Source of the DNA: an uncultured Campylobacter sp. | Lineage (GTDB): Bacteria; Campylobacterota; Campylobacteria; Campylobacterales; Campylobacteraceae | DNA length: 40,822 nt | Direction of reading: 5' to 3' | Assembly (NCBI GenBank): GCA_947090385.1 | Contig: CAMUNZ010000004.1 | Coordinates: forward strand, 1 to 40,822 | Shown here: one piece after another, positions 7,816 through 16,455 of the stretch | How the letters are laid out: the number at the start of each line of letters is the position of its first letter | Numbering within the stretch: position 1 is the first letter of the stretch | Position numbers and translations under genes: made by a program | Notes under the pieces: generated by a model | Told to the model about the DNA's origin: nothing | The model's input: the letters and a program-made list of their open reading frames with translations, nothing else | Databases searched by the model: none

Positions 7816-9015
7816 ATGGCTAAAGAGAAATTTGTAAGAAGTAAGCCACATGTAAATATTGGTACTATTGGTCACGTTGATCATGGTAAAACTACTTTAA
7901 CAGCTGCTATTTCTGCTGTTTTATCTAGAAAAGGTCTTGCAGAGCTTAAAGATTATGATAATATCGATAATGCTCCAGAAGAAAAAGAACGTGGTATAAC
8001 AATTGCAACTTCGCATATTGAATATGAAACAACAACTCGCCATTATGCGCATGTTGATTGTCCAGGACACGCTGACTATGTTAAAAATATGATTACTGGT
8101 GCAGCTCAAATGGACGGTGCTATTTTAGTTGTTAGTGCAGCTGATGGTCCTATGCCACAAACAAGAGAACATATTTTGTTAGCTCGCCAAGTTGGTGTTC
8201 CTTATATAGTTGTTTTCTTAAACAAAGAAGATATGGTTGATGATCCTGAGTTGATTGATCTTGTTGAAATGGAAGTTAGAGAACTTCTAAGTGAATATGG
8301 ATTTCCAGGAGATGATACTCCGATAGTTATCGGTTCTGCTTTACAAGCTCTTGAAGAAGCAAAAGCTGGAAAAGATGGTGAATGGTCAGCTAAGATTATG
8401 AAGCTTATGGAAGAGGTTGATAATTATATTCCAACCCCAACTCGTGATACAGATAAACCATTCCTTATGCCAATTGAAGATATATTCTCTATTTCTGGTC
8501 GTGGAACAGTTGTAACTGGTCGTGTTGAAAAAGGTATTGTAAAGGTTGGTGATACTATCGAAATAGTTGGTATTAAACCTACTCAAACAACAACAGTTAC
8601 TGGTGTTGAAATGTTTAGAAAAGAGATGGATCAAGGTGAAGCTGGTGATAACATCGGTGTTCTTTTAAGGGGTACAAAGAAAGAAGATGTTGAGCGCGGT
8701 ATGGTGCTTTGCAAACCAGGTTCAATTACTCCACATAGCAAATTTGAAGGTCAAGTATATATTTTGACTAAAGAAGAAGGTGGAAGACATACTCCATTCT
8801 TTAATAATTATAGACCACAATTTTATGTAAGAACAACAGATGTTACTGGTTCTATTAAGTTACCAGAAGGAACAGAAATGGTAATGCCAGGAGATAATAT
8901 TACAATTTCTGTTGAACTTATTCACCCAATTGCTCTTGAAGAGGGAACTAGATTTGCTATTCGTGAAGGTGGTAAAACAGTTGGTTCCGGTGTTGTTTCT
9001 AAAATTTTGGGTTAA
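7816..9015 (+). CDS. tuf: Elongation factor Tu
   Basis: 399 residues of typical length. EF-Tu is the GTPase that brings aminoacyl-tRNA to the ribosomal A site. G1 is GHVDHGKT at residues 19-26, G3 is DCPGH and G4 is NKEDM, followed by the domain 2 and 3 beta-barrels ending in GSGVVSKILG. A strong ribosome site (GGAGG) precedes the ATG. It follows four tRNA genes in the order known for E. coli thrU-tyrU-glyT-thrT-tufB, so co-transcription is likely. A clear terminator follows. Confidence 0.99.
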   Translation: MAKEKFVRSKPHVNIGTIGHVDHGKTTLTAAISAVLSRKGLAELKDYDNIDNAPEEKERGITIATSHIEYETTTRHYAHVDCPGHADYVKNMITGAAQMDGAILVVSAADGPMPQTREHILLARQVGVPYIVVFLNKEDMVDDPELIDLVEMEVRELLSEYGFPGDDTPIVIGSALQALEEAKAGKDGEWSAKIMKLMEEVDNYIPTPTRDTDKPFLMPIEDIFSISGRGTVVTGRVEKGIVKVGDTIEIVGIKPTQTTTVTGVEMFRKEMDQGEAGDNIGVLLRGTKKEDVERGMVLCKPGSITPHSKFEGQVYILTKEEGGRHTPFFNNYRPQFYVRTTDVTGSIKLPEGTEMVMPGDNITISVELIHPIALEEGTRFAIREGGKTVGSGVVSKILG

Positions 9016-9030
9016 ATTTTAAAAATTTAA

Positions 9031-9054
9031 GGCGGAATTTTTTCCGCCGTTTTT
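9031..9054 (+). terminator. Terminator after tuf
   Basis: GGCGGAA and TTCCGCC form a 7-bp GC-rich stem with a 4-nt T loop, followed by G and five T. A strong Rho-independent terminator separating tuf from rpmG. Confidence 0.85.
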
Positions 9055-9069
9055 AATTAAGGATTTTTT

Positions 9070-9240
9070 ATGGCAAAAAATAATAGTAGAGTTAAAATCG
9101 GTCTTAAATGTGTAGAATGTGGTGATATAAATTATAGTACTACTAAAAATAGCAAAACAACAACAGAAAAGATTGAAATAAAGAAATATTGCCCAAGACT
9201 AAAAAAACATACAATTCATAAAGAAGTAAAATTAAAATAA
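9070..9240 (+). CDS. rpmG: 50S ribosomal protein L33
   Basis: A 56-residue protein of the large subunit, starting MAKNNSRVKIGLKC and ending HKEVKLK. The first zinc-ribbon pair is present (Cys14-x-x-Cys17), but the second pair is incomplete: Cys41-Pro-Arg-Leu instead of Cys-x-x-Cys, so four-Cys zinc binding is not possible. I do not know if this is general in the group. ATG 9070 is preceded by AAGGA. It lies between tuf and tRNA-Trp, the usual head of the secE-nusG-rpl-rpo block. Confidence 0.95.
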   Translation: MAKNNSRVKIGLKCVECGDINYSTTKNSKTTTEKIEIKKYCPRLKKHTIHKEVKLK

Positions 9241-9244
9241 TTTT

Positions 9245-9320
9245 AGGGCAATAGCTCCAACGGTAGAGCGCTGGATTCCAAATCCAATGGTTGGGGGTTC
9301 GAATCCCTCTTGCCCTGCCA
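9245..9320 (+). tRNA. tRNA-Trp(CCA)
   Basis: A 76-nt cloverleaf. The acceptor AGGGCAA pairs with TTGCCCT, the anticodon loop is TTCCAAA (anticodon CCA), the T-loop is TTCGAAT, and CCA is encoded. The anticodon stem CTGGA/TCCAA carries a C-A mismatch at its outermost pair (27-43). It lies between rpmG and secE, a conserved position. Confidence 0.96.
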
Positions 9321-9334
9321 CTAAAAGGTAAATG

Positions 9335-9514
9335 ATGAAAGAATTAATAAATTATATAAAGTTATCTAAAATTGAGATTGCAAAGGTTATTTTTCCTACA
9401 AAATCACAGATTAAAAATGCTTATTTGACTGTGTTTGTAGTCGTTCTTGTTGTATCTCTATTCTTAGCGTTAGTTGATCTTTTAATGTCAGCTATAGTTT
9501 CTAAATTAATATAA
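9335..9514 (+). CDS. secE: Preprotein translocase subunit SecE
   Basis: A 59-residue single-span SecE that clamps SecY in the inner membrane. An amphipathic N-terminal segment (KLSKIEIAKVIFPTKSQI) precedes one transmembrane helix of about 22 residues near positions 30-52. Two adjacent ATG codons exist at 9332 and 9335; I prefer the second because AAAAGG is better spaced from it. It lies 9 nt upstream of nusG, in the conserved secE-nusG pair. Confidence 0.95.
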   Translation: MKELINYIKLSKIEIAKVIFPTKSQIKNAYLTVFVVVLVVSLFLALVDLLMSAIVSKLI

Positions 9515-9523
9515 GGCTTTTAG

Positions 9524-10057
9524 ATGGCACATAAGTGGTATGCTATTCAAACATATGCTGGAAGTGAGATGGCTGTTAAAAGAGCTATTGAAAATTTGGC
9601 AAAAGATTATGGTTTTGAAGATAAGATAGAGTCTATCATAGTTCCTACTGAAGATGTTATTGAGGTTGGAAAAAATGGCAAACAGAGTGTAAAAGAAAGA
9701 AGTTTGTATCCTGGTTATTGTTTTGCAAAACTTGATTTAGATAATGCTTTATGGCATAAAATTACTGTTTTACCAAAAGTTGGACGATTTATTGGTGAAG
9801 CAAATAAACCTGCTCAACTCAGTGAAAAGGATATAAATTTAATTCTAGAAAAAATAAATAATCGTGCTGCACCTAAGCCAAAAATTTCTTTTGAAGAAGG
9901 TGAAAGTGTTAGAATCATAGAAGGACCTTTTGCAAATTTCACCGGCACTGTTGAAGAGTATGATATGATTCATGGTAAATTGCGTTTAAATGTGAGTATT
10001 TTTGGTAGAAGTACTCCAGTTGAGATTGTATATTCGCAAGTTGAGAAAATTGTTTAA
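9524..10057 (+). CDS. nusG: Transcription termination/antitermination factor NusG
   Basis: 177 residues of usual length. An N-terminal NGN domain (starting HKWYAIQTYAGSE, with SLYPGYCF) binds RNA polymerase beta-prime. The C-terminal KOW domain contains EGESVRIIEGPFANFTGTV and contacts Rho or ribosomal protein S10. It sits between secE and rplK, with an AAGG ribosome site 10 nt before the ATG. Confidence 0.98.
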   Translation: MAHKWYAIQTYAGSEMAVKRAIENLAKDYGFEDKIESIIVPTEDVIEVGKNGKQSVKERSLYPGYCFAKLDLDNALWHKITVLPKVGRFIGEANKPAQLSEKDINLILEKINNRAAPKPKISFEEGESVRIIEGPFANFTGTVEEYDMIHGKLRLNVSIFGRSTPVEIVYSQVEKIV

Positions 10058-10076
10058 AAATTAAGGAGAGAAGTTT

Positions 10077-10502
10077 ATGGCTAAGAAAGTTGTAGGCGAA
10101 ATTAAATTACAAATTGCGGCAGCAAAAGCAAATCCAAGTCCACCGGTTGGTCCAGCTTTGGGTCAAAAGGGTGTTAATATAATGGAATTTTGTAAGGCTT
10201 TTAATGAAAGAACAAAAGATATGGCTGGTTTTAATATACCTGTTGTCATAACAGTTTATGCAGATAAAAGTTTTACATTTATTACTAAACAACCACCAGC
10301 AACTGATTTAATAAAAAAAGCAGCTGGAATTACAAGTGGTTCTAGTAATCCATTGAAAAACAAAGTTGCAAAATTAACAAAAGCTCAAGTTTTAGAAATT
10401 GTTGAGAAAAAAATTGCTGATTTAAATACAAAAGATCGAGAGCAAGCTGCTAAAATTATAGCTGGTTCTGCTAGATCTATGGGTATTGATGTTGTAGAAT
10501 AA
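10077..10502 (+). CDS. rplK: 50S ribosomal protein L11
   Basis: 141 residues of standard length. L11 binds the GTPase-associated centre of 23S rRNA with L10/L12. The proline-rich N-terminal signature PSPPVGPALGQKGVNIMEFC and the C-terminal rRNA-binding domain (AAKIIAGSARSMGIDV) are both present. AAGGAG precedes the ATG. It is the first ribosomal gene of the rplKAJL-rpoBC cluster. Confidence 0.99.
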   Translation: MAKKVVGEIKLQIAAAKANPSPPVGPALGQKGVNIMEFCKAFNERTKDMAGFNIPVVITVYADKSFTFITKQPPATDLIKKAAGITSGSSNPLKNKVAKLTKAQVLEIVEKKIADLNTKDREQAAKIIAGSARSMGIDVVE

Positions 10503-10509
10503 ACTTTTA

Positions 10510-10533
10510 CCGCCGAGTTTTAAAATATGGCGG
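10510..10533 (+). promoter_or_regulatory. Hairpin between rplK and rplA
   Basis: CCGCC and GGCGG form a short GC stem around an AT loop. No T run follows, so a terminator is unlikely. It may be an mRNA element for rplA translation; L1 autoregulation is known in other bacteria, but I see nothing that proves it here. Confidence 0.3.
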
Positions 10534-10558
10534 AAGCACTTTATATGCGGAGAAATAT

Positions 10559-11260
10559 ATGTCAAAAGTTACAAAAAGATTTAGTGAATTACAAAAAAAG
10601 ATCGATTCAAATAAAGAGTATTTGATTTCTGACGCTATCAAAACTGTTAAAAATTTAGCATCTGCAAAATTTGATGAAACTGTTGAGATTGCTATGAAAT
10701 TAAATGTAGATCCTAGACAAGCTGATCAAATGGTTAGAGGTTCTGTTGTTTTACCTGCTGGGACTGGCAAAAGTGTTAGAGTGGCTGTAATTGCCAAAGA
10801 TATTAAAGTAGATGAAGCAAAAAATGCTGGTGCTGATATTGTTGGGAGTGAAGATTTAGTTGAAGATATTCAAAAAGGCGTTATAAATTTTGATGTTTTG
10901 ATTGCAACTCCAAATTTAATGGGATTGGTTGGTAAAGTTGGTAGAATTTTAGGACCAAAAGGGCTAATGCCAAATCCCAAAACAGGCACAGTTACTATGG
11001 ATGTCGCACAAGCTGTTAAAAATGCAAAAAGCGGTCAAGTAAATTTCCGTGTAGATAAGCAAGGAAATATTCATGCTGGTCTTGGAAAAGTAAGTTTTAC
11101 AGAAGAGCAATTGCAAGATAATATATCGGCTTTTGTTAAGATGATAAATAAACATAAACCTTCTACTTCAAAAGGTAGATATATAAGTGGAGCTTCATTG
11201 TCTCTTACAATGAGTCCTAGTATAAAATTAAATTCGCAAGAATTGCTTGATTTAAAATAA
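10559..11260 (+). CDS. rplA: 50S ribosomal protein L1
   Basis: 233 residues of typical length. L1 forms the mobile stalk beside the E site and can repress its own operon in other bacteria. Family landmarks include VRGSVVLPAGTGK, the LGPKGLMPNPKTGTV loop and NFRVDKQGNIHAGLGK. GGAG precedes the ATG. It lies 56 nt after rplK and is followed by a structured leader before rplJ. Confidence 0.99.
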   Translation: MSKVTKRFSELQKKIDSNKEYLISDAIKTVKNLASAKFDETVEIAMKLNVDPRQADQMVRGSVVLPAGTGKSVRVAVIAKDIKVDEAKNAGADIVGSEDLVEDIQKGVINFDVLIATPNLMGLVGKVGRILGPKGLMPNPKTGTVTMDVAQAVKNAKSGQVNFRVDKQGNIHAGLGKVSFTEEQLQDNISAFVKMINKHKPSTSKGRYISGASLSLTMSPSIKLNSQELLDLK

Positions 11261-11269
11261 AATTTTTAT

Positions 11270-11350
11270 CTTAGATTGGAGATGGTCGAGGCGAAAGCTT
11301 AATTAGTGCTTTGCACTTCTCTGCCTGAAATCAAACCGGTCGGAAAGGAG
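11270..11350 (+). ncRNA. Ribosomal L10 leader-type mRNA element
   Basis: The ~90-nt rplA-rplJ spacer is less AT-rich than its surroundings and can fold. AGTGC-TTT-GCACT forms a hairpin at 11305-11317 inside an AGGC (11289-11292) / GCCT (11323-11326) stem, and a further ACCGGTC segment lies before the ribosome site AAAGGAG. Its position directly before rplJ-rplL matches the known L10(L12)4 autoregulatory leader. No covariance model was run. Confidence 0.55.
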
Positions 11351-11354
11351 TCAA

Positions 11355-11840
11355 ATGACGCGTGTAGAAAAAGCAGCAATTATATCTGATTTAACAACTG
11401 AATTTAAAAATAGTCAAGCTGTTGTTGTTTGTGATTTTAAAGGTTTAAGTGTAAAAGCACTTGAAGATTTAAGAAATCTAGCAAGAGATGTTGATGTGAA
11501 AGTTCAAGTTGTAAAAAACACATTTGCAAATATTGCTCTTAAAGAAGCTGATAAATCTGGTATGTCTTTTAAAGATACAAATATCTTTTTATGGGGCGAA
11601 GATCAACTTAATGTTTGCAAAGTGGCTGTAAAATATGCTGAAAAATCAGAATTTTTTAAATTAAAAACAGCATTTATAGATGGCGAAGTTGCAGATATAC
11701 AAAAAGTTGAAGTTTTATCAAAAATGCCTTCAAGAGACGAGCTTATCGCTATGCTTTTGCAGGTTTGGAATGCACCAATTCAAAATTTTACAATTGGATT
11801 GAATGCTCTTAAAGAAAAAAAAGAAAAAGAAATAGCTTAG
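11355..11840 (+). CDS. rplJ: 50S ribosomal protein L10
   Basis: 161 residues. L10 anchors L7/L12 dimers to the ribosome base. The N-terminal rRNA-binding domain shows the family pattern (VVCDFKGLSVKALEDLRNLA, then VVKNTFANIAL). The C-terminal helix that binds L12 ends in a Lys/Glu-rich tail (LKEKKEKEIA). A strong AAAGGAG site precedes the ATG, within the putative L10 leader. rplL follows after 9 nt. Confidence 0.99.
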   Translation: MTRVEKAAIISDLTTEFKNSQAVVVCDFKGLSVKALEDLRNLARDVDVKVQVVKNTFANIALKEADKSGMSFKDTNIFLWGEDQLNVCKVAVKYAEKSEFFKLKTAFIDGEVADIQKVEVLSKMPSRDELIAMLLQVWNAPIQNFTIGLNALKEKKEKEIA

Positions 11841-11849
11841 GAGAATAAA

Positions 11850-12224
11850 ATGGCAATAACAAAAGAAGATGTTTTAGAATATATATCAGGTCTTTCAGTT
11901 TTAGAATTAAGTGAATTAGTTAAAGAATTTGAAGAGAAATTTGGTGTAAGTGCAGCACCTGTTATGGTTGCTGGCGCAGCAGCTGGTGGCGCAGCAGCAG
12001 TTGAAGAAGAAAAAACAGAATTCAATGTAGTTTTACTTGATGCTGGTGATAAAAAAATTAATGTAATTAAAGTAGTTAGAGCTTTAACTGGTCTTGGATT
12101 AAAAGAGGCTAAAGATGCTACTGAAAATACTCCTTCTGTATTAAAAGAGGGTATTAGTAAAGCTGATGCAGAAGCAGCTAAAAAAGAGCTTGAAGAAGCT
12201 GGTGCTAAGGTAGAACTTAAATAA
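11850..12224 (+). CDS. rplL: 50S ribosomal protein L7/L12
   Basis: 124 residues of standard length. It forms the stalk dimers that recruit translational GTPases. There is an N-terminal dimerisation helix (SGLSVLELSELVKEFEEKF), an Ala/Gly-rich hinge at about residues 35-50, and the C-terminal domain with VIKVVRALTGLGLKEAKD. It is tightly linked to rplJ and followed by an attenuator-like hairpin before rpoB. Confidence 0.99.
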   Translation: MAITKEDVLEYISGLSVLELSELVKEFEEKFGVSAAPVMVAGAAAGGAAAVEEEKTEFNVVLLDAGDKKINVIKVVRALTGLGLKEAKDATENTPSVLKEGISKADAEAAKKELEEAGAKVELK

Positions 12225-12253
12225 ATTTTAGTTGTTCTGATATTCAGTTCATC

Positions 12254-12288
12254 AAAGCAAATTCTAATTTAGAATTTGCTTTTTCTTT
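12254..12288 (+). terminator. Attenuator-type hairpin between rplL and rpoB
   Basis: AAAGCAAATTCTAA at 12254-12267 and TTAGAATTTGCTTT at 12269-12282 are perfect inverted arms around one base, followed by T-rich TTCTTTC. It has the look of a Rho-independent terminator. Since rpoB-rpoC follow with no promoter that I can see, partial termination (attenuation), as known for rplL-rpoB in other bacteria, is the likely role. Confidence 0.7.
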
Positions 12289-12312
12289 CAAAAAATTACC
12301 ATGGGGTAGTCT

Positions 12313-15300
12313 ATGCTAAATAACTTATTTTCAGGTAACAGACTTAGAGTTGATTTTGCTAAAATTCCTATAGATTTAGAAGTTCCTCATCTGTTGCAAT
12401 TACAAAAGAAAAGTTTTGATCATTTTTTAAATCTTGATAATTCAGGTGAGAACAGTGGAATAGAAAAAGTTTTTAAATCAATATTTCCTATATACGATCC
12501 ACAAAATAGGCTAACATTAGAATATGTTGGTTCGGAATTAAGTAAGCCAAAATACACAATTAGAGAGTGTATGGATAGAGGTCTTACATACTCAGTAAAT
12601 TTAAAAGTAAAAATTCGTCTAATAGTACACGAAAGAGACGAAAAAACCGGTAATAAAACTGGTATAAAAGATGTAAAAGAACAAGAAATTTTTATTAGAG
12701 ATATTCCTTTAATGACTGATAGAATTTCTTTTATTATAAATGGTGTTGAAAGAGTTGTTGTAAATCAACTTCACAGAAGTCCAGGTGTTATTTTCAAAAA
12801 AGAAGAAAGTCCAACTGTTGTAAATAAAGATATATATATTTCTCAAATTATTCCAGATCGTGGAAGTTGGCTTTATTTTGAATATGATGCAAAAGATATT
12901 TTATATGTTAGGATAAACAATCGTAGAAAAATGCCTATAACTATCTTATTTAGGGCACTTGGATATAAAAAAGAAGATATTATAAAATTATTTTATCCTA
13001 TAAAAACTCTACATATAAAAAATGGTAAATTCTTGGTCGAATTTGATCCGGAGGATTTTACTTCTAGTCGTTTAGAATATGATATTAAAGATGAAAATGG
13101 TGAAATTTTACACGAAGGCGGTAAAAGATTAACAAAGAAAAAAGCTGATAAAATATTAGAAAGTGGTGTTAAATTTATAGAGTATCCAGTAGAACAACTT
13201 GTCGAAAGATACTTGGCAAATCCGCTTATAAATCCAGAAAGTGGAGAAATTTTATACGATACTTTAACACAACTTGATGAAAATAAACTTAGTAAAATTT
13301 TAGAAAGTCAAAGTGTAATTGAAATTGCAAACGATCTTGCAAATGGCGTTGATGCTTCTATTATAAACTCTTTTATACAAGATAGTGAAACTTTAAAAAT
13401 TTTAAGTCAAACTGAAAATTTAGATGATGAAAACGATCTTGCAGCTATTAGAATTTATAAAGTTATGAGACCAGGAGAGCCAGTAGTTAAAGAAGCTGCG
13501 AAGAATTTTGTAAATGATCTTTTCTTCAATCCTGAAAGATACGATCTTACAAAAGTTGGTCGTATGAAAATGAATCATAAGCTAAATTTGGGAGTTCCTG
13601 AGTATGTGACTGTTCTTACTTGCGAGGATATTATAAAAACTACAAAATACTTAATAAAAGTTAAAAATGGTCAAGGCTTTATCGATGATAGAGATCACCT
13701 TGGAAATCGTAGAATCAGATCCATAGGCGAACTTTTAGCTAATGAAATGCATCTTGGATTTAACAAAATGCAAAAAGCCATAAAAGATAAATTTAGCACA
13801 CTTACAGCTAATATCGATGAAATTATGCCTTATGATTTAATAAACCCAAAAATTATAACAACAACATTTATGGAATTTTTCACAGGCGGACAACTTAGCC
13901 AATTTATGGATCAAACAAATCCTCTTAGCGAAATTACTCATAAAAGACGACTTTCGGCGCTTGGTGAGGGCGGACTTGTAAAAGAGCGCGCTGGATTTGA
14001 AGTGCGTGATGTTCATCCTACTCATTATGGTAGAATTTGTCCTATTGAGACTCCAGAGGGACAAAATATCGGGCTTATAAATACTTTGGCGACATATTCA
14101 AAAGTAAATGATCTAGGTTTTGTTGAAGCACCTTATAGAAAAGTAGTTGATTGCAAAGTTACAGATGAGATAGTTTATCTTACAGCCACTCAAGAAGAAG
14201 GGCTTGTTATCGCTCCGGCATCTGCTAGAATAGATGAAAATGGAAATTTGATTGATGAATTTTTGGAAGCCAGAAAAGATGGCGAAACAATTTTAACAAA
14301 ACGAGAAGAAGTTTCTTTAATAGATCTTTGTAGTGGTATGATAGCAGGAGTTGCTGCTTCACTTATTCCATTCTTGGAGCACGATGATGCAAATAGAGCT
14401 TTAATGGGATCAAATATGCAAAGACAAGCCGTTCCACTTCTACAATCAAGAGCGCCTATTGTTGGGACAAGTATGGAAGCTGTCGTTGCAAGAGATGCTT
14501 GGGAAAGTGTTAAAGCTAAAAGAGGCGGAGTTGTTGAAAAAGTAGATAATAAAAATATTTTTATTTTAGGCGAAGATGATGAGGGTCCTTTTATTGATCA
14601 ATATACAATGGAAAAAAATATGCGAACAAATCAAAATACAACTTTTTCGCAACATCCTATTGTAAAAGTAGGCGATCAAATAAAAGCTAATCAAATAATT
14701 GCAGATGGTTCTAGTATGGAACTTGGAGAATTGGCGATTGGTAAAAATGCAATAATTGCTTTTATGCCTTGGCACGGATACAACTACGAAGATGCTGTCG
14801 TAATGAGTGAAAAAATGATAGCAAAAGATGCTTTTACGAGTGTGCATATTTATGAAAAAGAGATTGAAGCAAGAGAATTGAAAGATGGTGTAGAAGAAAT
14901 CACAAGAGATATTCCAAATGTAAAAGAAGAGGAAATTTCACATCTTGATGCTAGTGGTATTGTAAAAATTGGAACCGAAATAAAACCAGGAATGATTTTG
15001 GTAGGAAAAGTAACGCCAAAAGGTGAAGTAAAACCTACACCAGAAGAGAGACTTTTAAGAGCTATTTTTGGTGAAAAAGCTGGACACGTTGTAAATAAAT
15101 CAATGTATGCTGGTGCTTCTATGGAAGGTGTTGTTGTTGATGTTAAAATTTTTACTAAAAAAGGTTATGAAAAAGACGCACGAACTATTGAAGCATACGA
15201 ACAAGAAAAGACAAATTTGGAAAAAGAACATCATGATAGACTTTTGATGCTTGATAGAGAAGAAACTTTAAAAGTTGTTTCACTTTTGACAAAAAATACA

Positions 15301-16455
15301 TTAAAACAAGACGCTGTTTTAAACAAAAAAGAGTATGAAAAAGGTCAAAAAGTAAGTAAAGATGATCTTTTAAATGCAAACAGATTTACATTAAATTCCT
15401 TTATAAAAGCATACGATAAAAAAGTTCAAAATTCTTATGAAGAGTTGAAAAATTACTTCCAAAATGAGAAGAAAAAACTAAAAGAAGAACATGATGCTAA
15501 AATCGAAATTTTAGAAAAAGATGATATTTTGCCAAGTGGCGTTGTAAAACTTGTAAAAGTTTATATTGCTACAAAACGTAAATTAAAAGTCGGCGATAAA
15601 ATGGCTGGACGTCACGGAAATAAAGGTATAGTTTCAAATATCGTCCCAGAAGTAGATATGCCGTATTTACCTGACGGAAGACCTGTAGATATCGTTTTAA
15701 ATCCTCTGGGCGTTCCAAGCCGTATGAATATCGGGCAGATAATGGAAAGTCACCTTGGATTAATCGGTTGGAAATTTGGTAAGCAAATTGAAAAAATTTT
15801 AGAAGAAAAAACAGGCGAGTGGCTTAAAAATTTGCGTCAAAAAATGATAGATATAGCAAATATTTCAAAATTTAAAGGTGGAGTTGAAGTTTTAAAAACA
15901 ATGTCTGATGACGAACTTTTAAAATTTGCTAGAGATTGGTCGCACGGAGTAAAATTTGCTGCTCCTATTTTTGAAGGTCCGCAATTAGAAGACTTTACCA
16001 AACTTTTTGAAATGGCAGCAATCGATCCAGACGGCAAAACAGAACTTTACGATGGCAGAACTGGTGAAAAAATAAAAGAAAGAGTTTTTGTAGGTTGTAT
16101 GTATTATCTAAAACTGGACCATTTGGTTGATGAAAAAGTTCATGCAAGAAGCACTGGTCCTTATAGTTTAGTTACTCAACAACCAGTCGGAGGAAAGGCA
16201 CTTTTTGGTGGTCAAAGATTTGGAGAAATGGAAGTTTGGGCGTTAGAAGCATACGGCGCAGCTTATACACTTAGAGAGATGCTAACTATAAAATCTGATG
16301 ATGTTGATGGAAGATTGGAAGCATATAAAGCATTAACAAGGGGAGAAAATGTCCCAGTTAGCGGAATTCCTGAAACATTCTTTGTTTTGACAAAAGAGTT
16401 AAAATCTCTTGGTCTTGAAGTTGAAATTTGCAACGAGGACAAGGAAAATGAATAA
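12313..16455 (+). CDS. rpoB: DNA-directed RNA polymerase beta subunit
   Basis: 1380 residues, the usual size for the group. It is the catalytic core subunit with RpoC. The rifampicin pocket (GGQLSQFMDQTNPLSEITHK, then RLSALG) carries the susceptible-type Asp, His and Ser at the E. coli 516, 526 and 531 positions. RHGNKG and the C-terminal YGAAYTLREMLTIKSDDVDG are also present. The coding region overlaps rpoC by 8 nt, so the two subunits are translationally coupled but not fused, unlike Helicobacter. Confidence 0.99.
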   Translation: MLNNLFSGNRLRVDFAKIPIDLEVPHLLQLQKKSFDHFLNLDNSGENSGIEKVFKSIFPIYDPQNRLTLEYVGSELSKPKYTIRECMDRGLTYSVNLKVKIRLIVHERDEKTGNKTGIKDVKEQEIFIRDIPLMTDRISFIINGVERVVVNQLHRSPGVIFKKEESPTVVNKDIYISQIIPDRGSWLYFEYDAKDILYVRINNRRKMPITILFRALGYKKEDIIKLFYPIKTLHIKNGKFLVEFDPEDFTSSRLEYDIKDENGEILHEGGKRLTKKKADKILESGVKFIEYPVEQLVERYLANPLINPESGEILYDTLTQLDENKLSKILESQSVIEIANDLANGVDASIINSFIQDSETLKILSQTENLDDENDLAAIRIYKVMRPGEPVVKEAAKNFVNDLFFNPERYDLTKVGRMKMNHKLNLGVPEYVTVLTCEDIIKTTKYLIKVKNGQGFIDDRDHLGNRRIRSIGELLANEMHLGFNKMQKAIKDKFSTLTANIDEIMPYDLINPKIITTTFMEFFTGGQLSQFMDQTNPLSEITHKRRLSALGEGGLVKERAGFEVRDVHPTHYGRICPIETPEGQNIGLINTLATYSKVNDLGFVEAPYRKVVDCKVTDEIVYLTATQEEGLVIAPASARIDENGNLIDEFLEARKDGETILTKREEVSLIDLCSGMIAGVAASLIPFLEHDDANRALMGSNMQRQAVPLLQSRAPIVGTSMEAVVARDAWESVKAKRGGVVEKVDNKNIFILGEDDEGPFIDQYTMEKNMRTNQNTTFSQHPIVKVGDQIKANQIIADGSSMELGELAIGKNAIIAFMPWHGYNYEDAVVMSEKMIAKDAFTSVHIYEKEIEARELKDGVEEITRDIPNVKEEEISHLDASGIVKIGTEIKPGMILVGKVTPKGEVKPTPEERLLRAIFGEKAGHVVNKSMYAGASMEGVVVDVKIFTKKGYEKDARTIEAYEQEKTNLEKEHHDRLLMLDREETLKVVSLLTKNTLKQDAVLNKKEYEKGQKVSKDDLLNANRFTLNSFIKAYDKKVQNSYEELKNYFQNEKKKLKEEHDAKIEILEKDDILPSGVVKLVKVYIATKRKLKVGDKMAGRHGNKGIVSNIVPEVDMPYLPDGRPVDIVLNPLGVPSRMNIGQIMESHLGLIGWKFGKQIEKILEEKTGEWLKNLRQKMIDIANISKFKGGVEVLKTMSDDELLKFARDWSHGVKFAAPIFEGPQLEDFTKLFEMAAIDPDGKTELYDGRTGEKIKERVFVGCMYYLKLDHLVDEKVHARSTGPYSLVTQQPVGGKALFGGQRFGEMEVWALEAYGAAYTLREMLTIKSDDVDGRLEAYKALTRGENVPVSGIPETFFVLTKELKSLGLEVEICNEDKENE

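Noticed and set aside
16409..16447. Upstream in-frame ATG for rpoC
   Set aside because: It would add 13 non-conserved residues inside rpoB; the ATG at 16448 gives the conserved MNKKYEKIE start with AAGGA before it.
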